From Brachypodium distachyon (taxonomy: Eukaryota; Streptophyta; Magnoliopsida; Poales; Poaceae), in assembly GCF_000005505.3 (NCBI RefSeq), contig NC_016133.3, positions 26,328,508 through 26,392,507 on the forward strand: a DNA stretch of 64,000 nt, written 5' to 3'. The notes under the pieces are model-generated. The model searched no databases and was not told the origin of the DNA. It was given only the letters and a program-made list of their open reading frames with translations. Of this stretch, positions 1 through 11,399 are shown piece by piece. The position numbers and the translations under genes were made by a program. Position 1 is the first letter of the stretch, and the number at the start of each line of letters is the position of its first letter.

Positions 1-172
1 CTCTCCTTCAATGACGGTAAAAGCTTTATACCGTCTAGCAATTCAACATGCTTTAGCAATGTCTGCGGGTAGCTCCTGCCGTATCATGTACGAAAGAAAA
101 GGTTGCCTCCACGTCGGCTCGACCATGAGCACCTCATCGGGTTCCTCTTCACCGGTTGCGACTGCAGGGTCG
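1..172 (-). pseudogene. Gypsy element 1: linker between RNase H and integrase (partial)
   Basis: Read on the minus strand, this stretch encodes a typical Ty3/Gypsy inter-domain linker with phrases such as PTWRQPFLSYMIRQELPAD and RRYKAFTVI. These resemble the segment between RNase H and the integrase zinc finger in grass Tat-type elements. One stop follows the sequence DIAKAC. The reading resumes on the far side of the hAT insertion at 922, where PLDPDSP leads into it, so the two pieces were one frame before the insertion. The integrase itself would lie beyond the left edge of the window. Confidence 0.7.
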
Positions 173-180
173 TCCGGTGA
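173..180. repeat. Left 8-bp target-site duplication of the hAT element
   Basis: TCCGGTGA here is repeated exactly at 922-929 directly outside the right terminal repeat. Removing the element and one copy restores an open minus-strand Gypsy reading frame. Confidence 0.9.
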
Positions 181-921
181 TAGGGGTGGACTATCGAGCA
201 GCTCGGCTCGTTAAGGCTCGACTCATTGAGGCTCGTGATCGTTAAGGCTCGACTCATTAAACTCGTTATGCTTAACGAGTTAAAACTCAAGTTTGACTCG
301 ATTCGTTAAAAGCTCGCGAGCCCTCGCGAGCGCTCGTTAAAGCTCGTTAGATGACAAAATGTTAGAAGTAGTGAATCACATTTTCATAATTTATACAAGT
401 ATGCAACAGCAAAGCGTAATAGGATAGGAGCAGATCAGCTTTAGCAGAATTGCACAAATGCATAAACACAACACTGTTTAGCAAAATAGCAAGCCAACTA
501 GGCACACACTGACGCACAAACAGTCTGGCACTTAATTCAGACAACTTGAGTACTTAACAAACAATATAAAACATCACAATTAAAAGTATAGGAGCAGCCA
601 AACTATATCGAACTAGGAAATTAACAATATATTTGGAATAGGAGAGGACGAGGGTGGGAATTGAGGAGGAAATTGAGGAGGTTGCCCGTTTCTGCCCAAG
701 AGATTAGATGGGCTGGACTTGGACGTTGGACGACCTGCTCTGTTATTGAGCTTATCGAGTAGCTCGTGAAACTCAGTACTCGGTTCATTAGGCTCGTTAG
801 TGCTATTGAGTTGAAAAAAAAACTCAGTTCAGTTCGTTTGCAAACGAGCACGAGCTTAAACGAGCCGAGCTAACGAGTGTTCATTAAGCTTGTCGAGTTT
901 TGAGCTTTATGTCCAGCCCTA
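181..921. mobile_element. hAT-type non-autonomous DNA transposon (MITE-like)
   Basis: The 741-bp element starts TAGGGGTGGAC and ends GTCCAGCCCTA, an 11-bp terminal inverted repeat with one mismatch. It is flanked on both sides by TCCGGTGA (173-180 and 922-929), an exact 8-bp target-site duplication, which is the hAT superfamily hallmark. Both ends carry many subterminal copies of a GCTCGTT/AACGAG motif in both orientations, as hAT subterminal regions do. No transposase ORF is present, so it must have been mobilised in trans. It interrupts Gypsy element 1 between RNase H and integrase. Confidence 0.9.
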
Positions 922-929
922 TCCGGTGA

Positions 930-1490
930 GTCAGGGTCGAGAGGTTTTTGCTCACCATCGATTGGTGTTGACTTCTTGGGACTCGAAGTACTCTTTTCTT
1001 TGATGGATCTCTAGTGGATGATCTCTAGGAATACTCCAGACGGGATTGGGGAACGAGTCGAGCCAATGTTGGCCAGACTGTCCGCTTCGTCATTGTTGTT
1101 TCAGCCAATGTGACGCAGCTCGCATCCGTCGAGCTAGCCTTCTAGTACGTTGTAGAGATCGCGATAAGCAATCATTGAATCGGAGATGGCGTCACACGAC
1201 TTCAACGTTTGTTGAACGACAAGGTATGAGTCGCCGTATATCATGAGTCTCCTGGCCCCGCAGGCTTTGGCCATGCGCATGCCATGCAGGAGGGCCTCGT
1301 ACTCGGCTTCATTGTTTGAAGGGTTTGGAAAATGCATCTGAAGCACGTAGCGGAGTCTATCACCTTTGGGTGAGACAAGCACGACACCCGCGCCTGCACC
1401 TTCATGTCGCTTCGACCCATCGAAATACATCGTCCATGAGCTTGACATGTCGGGTGGGCCCGGAGTCTGAGCCTCTGTCCACGCGGCAAT
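930..1490 (-). pseudogene. Gypsy element 1: RNase H domain
   Basis: The minus strand encodes a Gypsy RNase H. MYFDGSKRHEGAGAGVVL carries the first catalytic Asp, NNEAEYEALLHGM the Glu, and IYGDSYLVVQQ the second Asp. Further down, beyond in-frame stops after LEG and HIG, the sequence NNNDEADSLAN carries the last acidic residue. The domain follows the RT connection segment at 1402-2178 with a frameshift between them. The stops make it a non-functional relic. Confidence 0.85.
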
Positions 1491-2178
1491 GATCAGGGAG
1501 CACTTGTGACTTGATCGACTTCCGCCATTCGTAGGTTATGTTGCGAGCTGAGAGCTCGATTCCCCACTCGGCGACTCGTCCCGTCGCTTCGGAGTTGTTC
1601 AAAATGTTGTCGAGAGGAGCCTCACTGACAACCACAACTGTGTGTTGCTGGAAATAGTGTCTTAGCTTTCGTGCTGTCAGAAAGACTCCATATGCAAGCT
1701 TTTGATAGTGTGGGTAGCCTTGCTTTGTAGGCGAGAGGACCTCACTGATGTAATAGACTGGGCGCTGAACACCGTGGGTCTTGTCATCTTCGTCTCGCTC
1801 AACTACAATCGCTGTGCTGACCACCTGAGCGGTGGCTGCGATGTATAATAGGAGCTGCTCATCTTCCTGTGGGGCGACGAGGATCAGCGAGGTTGACAAT
1901 AGGCGCTTCAAGTCAGTGAAGGCAGCACTGGCCTCTGGCGTCCATGCGAAGTCGTCTTTCTTCTTTTTCAGAAGGTGGTAGAAAGGCAAGGCTTTCTCGC
2001 CTAGCCTACCGATGAATCGGCTCAAGGCCGCGAGTCGACTGGTGAGCTGCCGGAGCTCATGAATTTTAGTCGGTCCTTCATGGTTAGGATGGCTCTGATT
2101 TTTGTCGGGTTTGCCTCGATGCCTCGAGCCGACAGAAAGTATCCAAGGAGTTGCCCGGCGGGTACTCCAAAGGTGCAC
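1402..2178 (-). pseudogene. Gypsy element 1: RT thumb and RT/RNase H connection
   Basis: The 258-residue minus-strand frame begins out of register and soon reads ALSRFIGRLGEKALPFYHLL, FAWTPEASAAFTDLKRLL, QRPVYYISEVL and ARKLRHYFQQHTVVV. These are standard for the RT thumb and RT/RNase H connection of Ty3/Gypsy polyproteins. NSEATGRVAEWGIEL near its end is the conserved bridge to RNase H. A frameshift then breaks the join to the RNase H frame, and another separates it from the RT palm frame at 2022-2378. Confidence 0.85.
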
Positions 2179-2516
2179 TTGGTTGGGTTCAACTTGATTT
2201 TGTACTTGTCCAGATTGTCGAACATCTCCCGTATATTGTCGAGAAGCGTTTCTTCCTTCTTCGTCTTTATGACTATATCATCGATATAGACTTGGATGTT
2301 GTTCCCTAGTTGAGGCTCAAGGCATGCCTGCATGCAGCGCTGATAGGTGGCACCTGCGTTCTTGAGCCTGAAGGGCATTGTTATGTAACAGAAAACTTCA
2401 TATGGAGTGACAAATGCTGTCTTTTCTTCATCTTCGTAGGCATCCAGAAAGGACAGTCAATCGCAGCCGGCGATCGAGTCGACGATCTAGTCAATCCGGG
2501 GCAAAGGAAAGTGATC
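2022..2516 (-). pseudogene. Gypsy element 1: reverse transcriptase palm (C-terminal part)
   Basis: From 2516 leftwards the minus strand reads DHFPLPRID, stop, IVDSIAG, then SFLDAY joined directly to EDEEKTAF. That join lacks about nine codons that normally lie between these motifs in the Gypsy RT. The frame continues MPFRLKNAGATYQR and the catalytic box YIDDIVIKT, where YVDD or YMDD is more usual, then LLGYFLSARGIEANP. The first part of this RT is at 9007-9228, on the far side of the solo-LTR insertion. Stops and the deletion make it inactive. Confidence 0.85.
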
Positions 2517-2521
2517 CTTTG

Positions 2522-5500
2522 TGAAGCGACCGCCCCCGTACAGGGTTCGATCTCTGTGCTTACTGTGCTAGTCCCTGGATCGACTCACTAGCACACACAG
2601 TTTCATGATGAAATATCCAGATACAAAGGTCAAAGTACTTTATTACATCGCATCATCCAGAATTTAAATAGTACTTACAACCTCGCATGACCTGTTGGGT
2701 CAGCATAACAAATAGAGTTTCAAACGATAAAACATTGTTTCAAAACTGCAGCGGAAAGGGGTAGAACATAAGGGCCACAACTACTCCCAGGTGAGAGCAT
2801 CTTGGAATGTAAGCACATGACCCACAAGACAACGACGAACCTCACTTATCGTCGGATCCACCTGCATTATTAATTGCAGCCACTACGTGGTCAATACATT
2901 GAATGTATTGACAAGTTCACCAGAGTTATAAAGGACCTACCAAGTACATGCATAATTTGGCTAAGAGGGGTTTGGCTATTTGCATAAAAGCATCATTGTT
3001 CAATCCTATCATTTTTAAACAAATAGTTTTAATTCTATTTGAAGCGATCCTCCCCCTTACTAGGGTTCGATCTCTATGCTTACTGTGCTAGTCCCTGGAT
3101 CGACTCACTAGCACACACAGTTCCATGATGAAGTTTACAAAAACAAAGATCAAAAATACTTTATTACATCGCATCATCCAGAGTTTAAATAGTACTTACA
3201 ACCTCGCATGACCTATTGGGCCAGCATAAAACAAAAACTGTTTCAACATCATAAAACAATGTTTCAAAATACTGCAGCGGAAAATGGTAGAACATAAGGG
3301 CCACACTACTCCAAGGTGAGAATATGTTGGAATGTAAGCACATGACCCACAACAAAACGACGAACCTCACTCATCGTCGGATCCACCTACATTGTTAATA
3401 GCAGCCACTATGTGGTCAATACATTTGAATGTATTGGCAAGTTCACCGGAGATATAACAGATCTTATCAAGTATATGTAGTATTTGGCTAGGTGGGGTTT
3501 GGCTATTTGCATAAAAGCATCATTGTTCAATCCTATCATTTTTAAACAAATAGTTTTGAATTCTATTGGACACGGGGTAGAAACACACATGCTCCTATTA
3601 ACCTAGGCACATTGAGTAGAAACATCAATGCTCCTACCCAGTTCAAACCATTCATTTTATTTGGAAATTGGAGTGAGTGAGACCTTCCTTACAGCCCAAT
3701 ATCTAGTTGCTCATAATTGTCCGTAACCGGGGACACGGCTAAGTACTTAGTTTGACACTCTCGAGAGGTGGTACACTTTACCCACAAGAAATCGGCGTGT
3801 TAATCCCTTGCTGTCCTCAGGGTAGAGTAGCAACGGCATCGACTACATGAATTTTCAGAACATAATCCCCTAGACCACCTGAGGGACGCGCCCCCACCTA
3901 CACTGCTACATACCGATGTCACCTCGGATCCGGGTTCATATTTCTTACATCCATCCTGGCAGAGCCCATAATACCATGTGGTTGTACTGGAAGCTACTAA
4001 ACAGGAAACTAGTCCAGTCTTTGGTTACCCCGGGTGGCATTCCTCGGTTGCAACGCAGGCGCTCCCGTAGAAATGGCGAGACGACTCATAGAAATGGACC
4101 TAACGCCGCATACATCTCCACTTCCTCAAAGCAGCCCACCCAGGACAGTTCATTGAATTACTTGTTTTGCCATACACTAGGAAAACTATATTGTAATTCA
4201 ATACTATCACATTGTAATAATACCGCCCTCATTTATTATCATAGCATAGGAATTTACTACTACGACGGCAATTGGTTGTTAGGAAATGGCAAGGGTATCT
4301 TATACTACTAGGACAGATCATAGCTAGCATAGATACAGTAAAAATCCTAACAATGCAACTAATAAAAATCTAGTGCATAATAAAATAATGAGATGATGGT
4401 CAAAGTGAACTTGCCTTGATAGTAGTTGGTATTCAAACACTCTTCGCAATCACACCGTTCGCTCTCCGAGAAAACTATACAATCAACACATACATAAACA
4501 CACCATACAAGCAAAAGAATATGTATGTCATGATGCAATGCCAAACATGTGACATGAGTTTGGTTTATTTTATTTTGGTGATCTACTGATCCAATGCCTT
4601 GAGAATTAAGCACATGTAATTAGGGTTTTAAACAAAAAGCAAAAGCTAGGGTTTAAACCCTAAAATGAGGTTTTATTTGCATCTGCAAAGCAATTTAATT
4701 CAAAATATTTATTTCTCTGTCCCATTTGACAGAGGACATTAAAAAAAAAATTTGGGCACTGGTTTCATTCAAAAAGGACTTCTGAATAATTAATTATGAT
4801 TTAAATGGCATAAAACCCTAATCTGTAATTTGAATGTGATTAAAATATTCAAATTTGAATTCAGACAGTGCCAAAAGATTCTACACTTCCTAAGGATTCC
4901 AAAAAGGTGTGGATCATTAAATTTGGCCAAACAGATTTAAAGTTATGATCATTTGAAGTTACAGGGGCCTATCTGCAAAATGCCATTTAATTATTCCGGA
5001 GGATTAAAAATTAGATTTTCATTTTATTTACGCTGTGACACGTGTCATCTCCTGATTTGCGCATACCGGTTCGTTTAAAATAAAATCTAAGATCTAATCC
5101 GGACCGTTGATTGAGATCCAACGGCCCGGGGGCATCGGGCTCACCTCAGGCCGTTAGGGTTTCGGCGGACGGCGTCCGGTGGCGGCGCGGCACGGGCAGG
5201 GCGGCGCGGGAGTGTTCCGGCGACGTGGGCGCGACGGGGAAGCGAGGGTGAGGGCGGCGCGGCACAGCGGAGACGGGGGCGCGGTCGGCGGCGCGCGGGG
5301 ACGGTGGGGTCGGTGCCTAGGACGAAGACGGGCGGGCGGCGCGGGCGGCGGACGGCGGCGCGGCCTCGGGTGTCATCGGCGGGGAGCTGCAGCGCACGAA
5401 AAGAAAAAAAGAAGCGCGTCATCTTGACCGCGAGGGAGAGAGAAGAAGAGAGAGAGGGACAGCTTCGAGGAAGGCTCACCAGACTTTGTCGGCGAGAGAG

Positions 5501-8500
5501 AAAACGACGGCGGCGGGGTCGGACTCCGGCGAGAAATCGGGGCGGCCTGGCGGCGCGATTGGCTGGGGAAGCAAGGGGGAAGAAGAGAGGAGGGCATGGG
5601 CTATTTATGGACGCGCTCGGGCTCGAGGATTAAGGGACGGAGCGAGGGGAATCCGGCGGTGAGCGCGTGGCGGCGAGAAAGGAAGGCGCGCGGCGGACGC
5701 GGGGCTTTCCTTCCGGGGAAGAAGCCCCTGACAGGTGGGCCCCACCTGTCAGCAGGTGCGGCGCGGCGCGAGCGAGCGGCTGGGCCGGCAGGACTGCGGC
5801 GCGCGCGAGGGAGTTGGGCCGGTTCGGCCCAATTCGGCCGGGCCGGTCCGTTCCTCCCCCTTTTTTTTTCCCTTTTCTTTTCCTGTTTTTCTTATTCCTT
5901 TGATATCTTTTGATTTTGAACTCCAAATTGGTCCAAATAAATTCCAGAAAATTTGTAAAATCATGTTCTACCATGAGACAACTTATGGGAGTAGTTTCTC
6001 TTCAAAATAAAATATATAAAAATACATTTGCCCTATAAATGGCTTTAGGGCAACATATCTATTTAAATAAAATACTTTTTCAACTCCAAAGAATTACCCA
6101 AAAATTATGGGATAGCTCATATGTGCAATAAACCCCTTTTATATATAAACCTTAATGGTTTGAAGGTCGAAAGCTCAAATAGGTGTAAACAAAATCTTTT
6201 AAAGCCTTTTGTGATTCAAAGTTGAATTCAAACATGCAATTGTGGCATGATACTTAATGATGCAATGCTCATGTAAAAGTTTGAAATTTTGGGATGTTAC
6301 ACTATTGGACACAGGGTAGAAACACCCATGCTCCTATTAACCTAAGCACATTGAGTAGACACATCAATGCTCCTACCCAGTTCAAACCATTCATTTTATT
6401 AGGAAATTGGAATGAGTGAGACCTTCCTTACAGCCCCCAAATCTACTCGCTCATAATTGTCCGTAACCGGAGACACGGCTAAGTACTTAGTTTGACACTC
6501 TCGAGAGGTGGTACACTTCACCCACAAGAAAGCGACGTGTTAATCCCTTGCTATCCTCTGGGTAGAGTAGCAACGGCATCGATTACAGGAATTTTCAGAA
6601 CATATTCCTCCAGACCACCTGAGGGACGCGTTCCAACCTACACTGCTACATACCGATGTCACCTCGGATCCAGGTTCATATTTCTTACATCCATCCTGGC
6701 AGAGCCCATAATACCATGTGGTTGTACTAGAAGCTACTAAATAGGAAACTAGTCCAGTCTCTGGTTACCCCGGGTGACATCCCACATTTGTGACGTAGGC
6801 GCTCCCATAGACATGGCGAAACGACTCATAGAAATGGACCCATAGAAATGGACCTGATGTCGCATACATCTCAAATACTCAAAGCAGCCCACCCAGGACG
6901 GTTCATTAAATTACTTGTTTTGCCATACACTAGAAAAACCATACTTTACTTCAATAACCTCACATTGTAATAATACCACCATCATATAATATCATAGCAT
7001 CATTTACCACTACGTTGGCAATTGGTATTGAGGACATGGCAAGGGTATCCTATACTACTAGGAGAAATCATAGCTAGCATAGATACAATAATAATCCTAA
7101 CAATGCAACTAATTAAATCTAGTGCATAATAAAATAGTAGGATGATGGTCAAAGTGAACTTGTCTTGATAGCAGGTTGTATTCAAGCACTCTTCGCAATC
7201 ACACAGCTCGCTCTCCGAGAAAACTAAACGAATACAAACAATGCATACATAAACATACAATACAATCAAAAAGAGATATATATGCCATGATGCAATGCAA
7301 GACATATGACATGATTGGGTTGATTTTATTTGGGTGATCAACTGGTCCAAAGCATTAGCAATTAAAATTATTGCATTAGTTTTAAAAACAAAATACAAAA
7401 ACAAGGGATTAAAACCCTAATTAAGGTTTTATTGCCACCAGCCAATTATTTTAATTCAAAATATTTATTTCTCTGTCCCAACGGACAGAGGATAATAAAA
7501 CAAATTTTTGGGCACTGGTTTCAGTTAAAAAGGACCACTAAATAAAAAGATATGAATTAAGTGGCATTAAAAGCTTTTCTGTAAATCGACTATGGTTATG
7601 TTATTAAAATTTGAATTTAAAATATGCCAAAAGAATCTACAGGTCAAGAGCTTTCCAGAAAGGTAAAATTTGTCAAATTTGGCCAAAGGGTTTAAAAGAT
7701 ATAAGTGTTTGAAGTTACAGGGGCTTTTCTGCTAAAGTGCCATTTAAATCAATTCCGGGATTAAAAATTACATTTTCGTTTTTATAAATCAATGCCATGT
7801 GTCAGCTCCTCATTGGCGCGTACCGGTTCGCTTAAAAGAAAACGTGAGATCTAATCTCAACCGTGGATGAAGAATGGACGGCTGAGATTGAACATGGGCT
7901 CACTGTGGCGGCGCTAGGGTTCCGACGGGGGCTTCCGGCGACAGCACGGTGTGGGCGGGGCGGCGGGCGGCTCTCCGGCGGTCTCCAGTCATCGGGGAAG
8001 GGTCTGGCTGGGGTGGCACGATGAGGCGGAGAGGGTGACGCGGTCCGTTTGCTCCAGGGGCGACGAAGTGCATGGCTAGGACGACGATGAGCTGACGGCG
8101 TTCCGGCGGCTACGAGGCACCAAACACAAAACCGAGCGCGTCAAAACGTGCGCAAGATCAAGGGGATCAAGAAATTTGAGGGCTCGGGCAACTTGGCTTA
8201 CCGGCGTGTCAACCCGAGGCGAAGGACGGCGGCGGCGGCAGCGTGCTTCGGCGGCGAATTCCGGCAGCCTGGGGGTGCAAGCGAGGGAGAGAGCAGGGGG
8301 AAAAGAAGCGGGGAAGCTCGGGCTTTTTAGGGCCACGCTTGGAAAGCTTCAGGGGGCACGGGACCGGCGGATCCTGGTGACGGCGCCAAGACAAGCGCGC
8401 GGGCGTCACGCCGTGACGGGCGGGGGCTTTCCCTGCGGCCCCGCCTGTCAAGGGCTCAGCGCGCGTGTGGGCGGGCGGCTGGGCTGGCTCGGGCGCGCGA

Positions 8501-9006
8501 GGGGGAATTGGCCAATCCGGCCCAATTCGGCCGGGCCGATCCGTTTCTCTTTTTTTTCCTCTTAGCCTTTTCTCTTTTTCTTTTTCTGTAAATCCCTTCT
8601 AACTTTTGATTTTGAACTCCAAATTGATCCAAATAAATTCCAGAAAATTTGTAAAATCATATTATAATATGATTCAACTTTTGGGACTAATTTCTCTTCG
8701 AAATAAAATATATAAAAATACATTTGCCTTATAAATGCCTTTAGGGCTATATAACTATTTAAAAAAAATAGTTTTTCAACTCCAAATAAATACCAAAAAT
8801 TATGGGATAGCTTATTTATGCAATAAACCCCTTCTGTAGTTAAACCCTATTGGTTTAAAGATCCAAAGCTCAAATGGGTGAATAACTTGGTTTTAAAAAT
8901 GGAATAAAACCCTTTTAAAGCCTTTTTGGAATTCAAATTTGATTCAAATATGCAATTGTGGCATGATGCTCATGGATGCAATGCTTTGAATTTTTGGGAT
9001 GTTACA
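2522..9006 (-). mobile_element. Solo LTR 1 (about 3.2 kb), itself interrupted by solo LTR 2
   Basis: The insertion is bounded by a perfect 5-bp target-site duplication CTTTG at 2517-2521 and 9007-9011. On the minus strand it begins TGTAACATCCC and ends CGCTTCA, so it has canonical TG...CA LTR termini. It splits Gypsy element 1 between RT codons for NKHCPK and DHFPLPRID. The pieces 2522-3039 and 6307-9006 together make one complete LTR, and the rest is a second insertion. No internal coding region is present, so this is a solo LTR left by LTR-LTR recombination. Confidence 0.9.
3040..6301 (-). mobile_element. Solo LTR 2 (3262 bp) nested inside solo LTR 1
   Basis: This is a complete second copy of the same LTR family, beginning TGAAGCGATCC at 3040 and ending GGATGTTACA at 6301 on the plus strand. 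The 5-bp duplication CTATT at 3035-3039 and 6302-6306 marks independent insertion. In this copy the same site reads uninterrupted (ATTCTATTGGACAC near 3556-3570), which shows where copy 1 was split. Both copies have a GC-rich block (about 5100-5860 and 7900-8560), which on the minus strand contains a TATA-like CATAAATAG near 5611-5619 in copy 2. A related diverged LTR occupies 60576-63153. Confidence 0.9.
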
Positions 9007-9300
9007 CTTTGGGCAGTGCTTGTTAAGCGATGTGAAGTCGACACACATATGCATCACTGTGGTATTCTTCTTGGGGACAAGGACGGGGTTTGCTACCCAT
9101 GTCGCTTGTTTTATCTCCCTGATGAATTTAGCTTCGAGGAGTCGTTTAACTTCCTCCCCGATGGCTTTGCGCTTTGGCTCCGATAAACGCCGCATGGGTT
9201 GTCGCACCGGCTTTGCATTCTCGTCCACTTTTAAGAGCGTGCTCTGCTAATTCCCAGGGAGTTCCAGGCATGTCAGCTGGCACCCGGGCAAAGATTTCCC
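9007..9300 (-). pseudogene. Gypsy element 1: reverse transcriptase N-terminal part
   Basis: The minus strand reads VDENAKPVRQPMRRL, KRLLEAKFIREIKQATWVANP, VLVPKKN and VDFTSLNKHCPK. This is the standard start of a grass Gypsy RT, including the VDFTSLN block of the fingers and palm. The residue order continues into DHFPLPRID at 2516 once the solo LTR insertion is removed. Upstream, fragments equivalent to FARVPADMPG appear in shifted frames, so the region before the RT is also damaged. Confidence 0.85.
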
Positions 9301-9468
9301 AACGCTCACGGAGGAATTCGATGAGCGTGCTTTCCTGCGCATGAGCAAGGCTTGTAGATATTACAACGATTTTGCTAGAGTCGGTCGGATGGACCTGAAC
9401 CTCCTTAGTGTCCGCTTGCTTGTTAAACTCGGGCTAATTAGCCGGTTTCTTGGAGATTGGTGTTTGCT

Positions 9469-10437
9469 CTAAGCCAGTTGACGCTGTAGTTGGTCGAACT
9501 CTTCACGCATGTCGAAGGATTCAAAAATTGTGTGGAATTCTTTCTCGCAGATGTCTGATCGCATGAAATTTCCTGAAACGGTGATCACGCCGTTGGGCCC
9601 TGGCATTTTGAGCTTGAGATAAGCATAATGCGGGACCGCCATGAAGCGAGCCAGCGCGACTCGGCTTAGTACCACGTGGTACTATGAAGGCCAGTCGACT
9701 ACCTCGAAGTCAAGCTTTTCATGCCGAAAATTGTCGGGTGAGCCAAATACGACGCCTAGGATGATTCTTCCAAGTGGCATGGCTGCTTTGTCCGGTATTA
9801 TGTCGTGGAAGGTTGTATCCGTTGCAGGAAGCTTTGTCACAGAATGGTTCATCCCATGGACGGTGTCAGCATAAATTAGATTGAGACCACTTCCGCCATC
9901 GACAAATACTTTGTTCATCATGTACCCACCGATCTGGGCTTCGAGCACCAGGGCAGCGTGTCCGGGTCGTGGGACCCTAGGAGGGTGATCTTCTCGAGAG
10001 TAACTGATTTGCGTTTCAGACCAATCAAGGTACTGTGGCGCTGCTGGTGGCGTGGCCACGGCCATATGTACTTGTCGGGTTATTAACTTCTGAACCCTGT
10101 TCGTTGGCCTGCTCTTCTGAATCATGCAGACTTGCCCTGCTGGTGATGGATACGACTCGACAGCAGCAAGTGTTTCCCCCGAAGAGTGTTTCATTACCTC
10201 GACCAGGTTAGCCTGTAGTAGATGAGCCGATGAGTTTCCCATGACTGGAGTCGCTAATGTCGTCATGATGGCCCTATTGCCGAGGTGATGGGGATGACTC
10301 ATTTGTGAGTTTGTCTGTTGTGCTCTGGTGAGCTCGTGGTGTAACTCCTTGAATCGTCTGCACTCCCTCAAGGGATGGCTAGGCTTGATGTTGCCCTGTT
10401 CGTCTTTGTAGACATGGAACGGGCAAGAAGCCATCAA
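9469..10437 (-). pseudogene. Gypsy element 1: end of gag and aspartic protease
   Basis: The frame at 10437-9682 starts with CPFHVYKDEQGNIKPSH and ECRRFKELH, which resembles the gag C-terminus of RIRE2-like elements. It continues to GHAALVLEAQIGGY and the retropepsin-like active site VFVDGGSGLNLIY near 9905. The usual plant Gypsy form is VDGGSS. The companion frame at 9675-9469 continues with LARFMAVPHYAYLKLKMPG, the segment that normally follows GRPA in these proteases. A frameshift near 9680 separates the two. Confidence 0.8.
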
Positions 10438-11360
10438 CTACTGATAGAGCGTAGGTTGCCCTTCCCTGCGTCGCCACTAAGGTTTAGACTCGCGGATTTG
10501 GCCGCTGCGGTCACCCTCCGAGTAGGAAGTGGCTGCGATGAAATCAGGCGATCCTTTCGTTTCCTTCGTCTCCCGAAGGCATGATCTGCGTTGTTAGTTG
10601 GGGATCGATCTCGTTCATTGCGGACTGAGTCTTCTCCATCCACCCATCGGTTGGCGATTTCCATCAGATATTCGATGGTGGAGGGTTGAACGCGACCTAA
10701 TTCTTCTTTCAGCTCGACTCGATGAAGGCCTCATTTGAATGCGTCTATGGCGCTTTCATCTGAGATTTCTTCGAAGGCGTGCTTCGAGTTGGTCCATCGC
10801 TGGATATAGGAGCGGATAGACTCTACCTCGCACTGAACGCACGACCGGAGTTGTTCGAGAGAGACTGGTCGCTTATACGTGGCTTTGAAATTCCGTGTGA
10901 AACCTTGTGCCAGCTCGTCCCACGAAGAGAGCTCATCGTCGCGCAAGCTATTTAACTAAGTGCGAGCCGGACCCCTGAGCTGTAGTTGAAGATACTGCAT
11001 AGCGGTGGTTCAAGTTCCACCTTGGCACCGAACCCCGATGAGGTAGTCCTCCAACCAGGTTCTGGGCTCCTGCATTTCATCATACTTGACTAAGTCAGAA
11101 GGTGGCTTGAAATTTCTTGGCATCTTGGTTCGGCGAATCCGACGACTGAAGCATGGCGCTCCACACGCTTCGTGGCCTGATTCAAGAGAGTCCTCTCTGC
11201 GGCCGGCCAAGCGGCTATCAGCTCGACGAGGAGATTGACTCCTTCTGTGAAGGTTTTGCCTGTGCTTGTTTTGACCCGAGTCAGGCAATCGGCGATTATG
11301 CTGAGGCTCGCCGTCCTTATGAGGCAAGGCGGTCAAGTTTTGCTTGATACACAAAGCTCC
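10434..11360 (-). pseudogene. Gypsy element 1: gag domain
   Basis: The minus-strand frame at 10946-10731 reads SWDELAQGFTRNFKATYKR, SLEQLRSCVQCEVESIRSY and RWTNSKHAFEEIS. This is the retrotransposon gag core found in RIRE2/Tat elements. The upstream frame at 11354-11010 carries MPRNFKPPSDLVKYD and PRTWLEDYLIGV, which normally precede it. The segments lie in different frames separated by stops, so the gag is decayed. Its order, upstream of protease and downstream of the LTR, is canonical. Confidence 0.75.
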
Positions 11361-11399
11361 CGCTTTAGCTAATCCCTTAAGGATTTGCTCGCGGACGCG

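Noticed and set aside
5141..5974. Several long ORFs on both strands in a GC-rich block (and the matching block near 8076-8565)
   Set aside because: They lie within the U3/R-like GC-rich part of the solo LTRs, occur in both copies with different frames, and show no conserved protein. They are composition artefacts.
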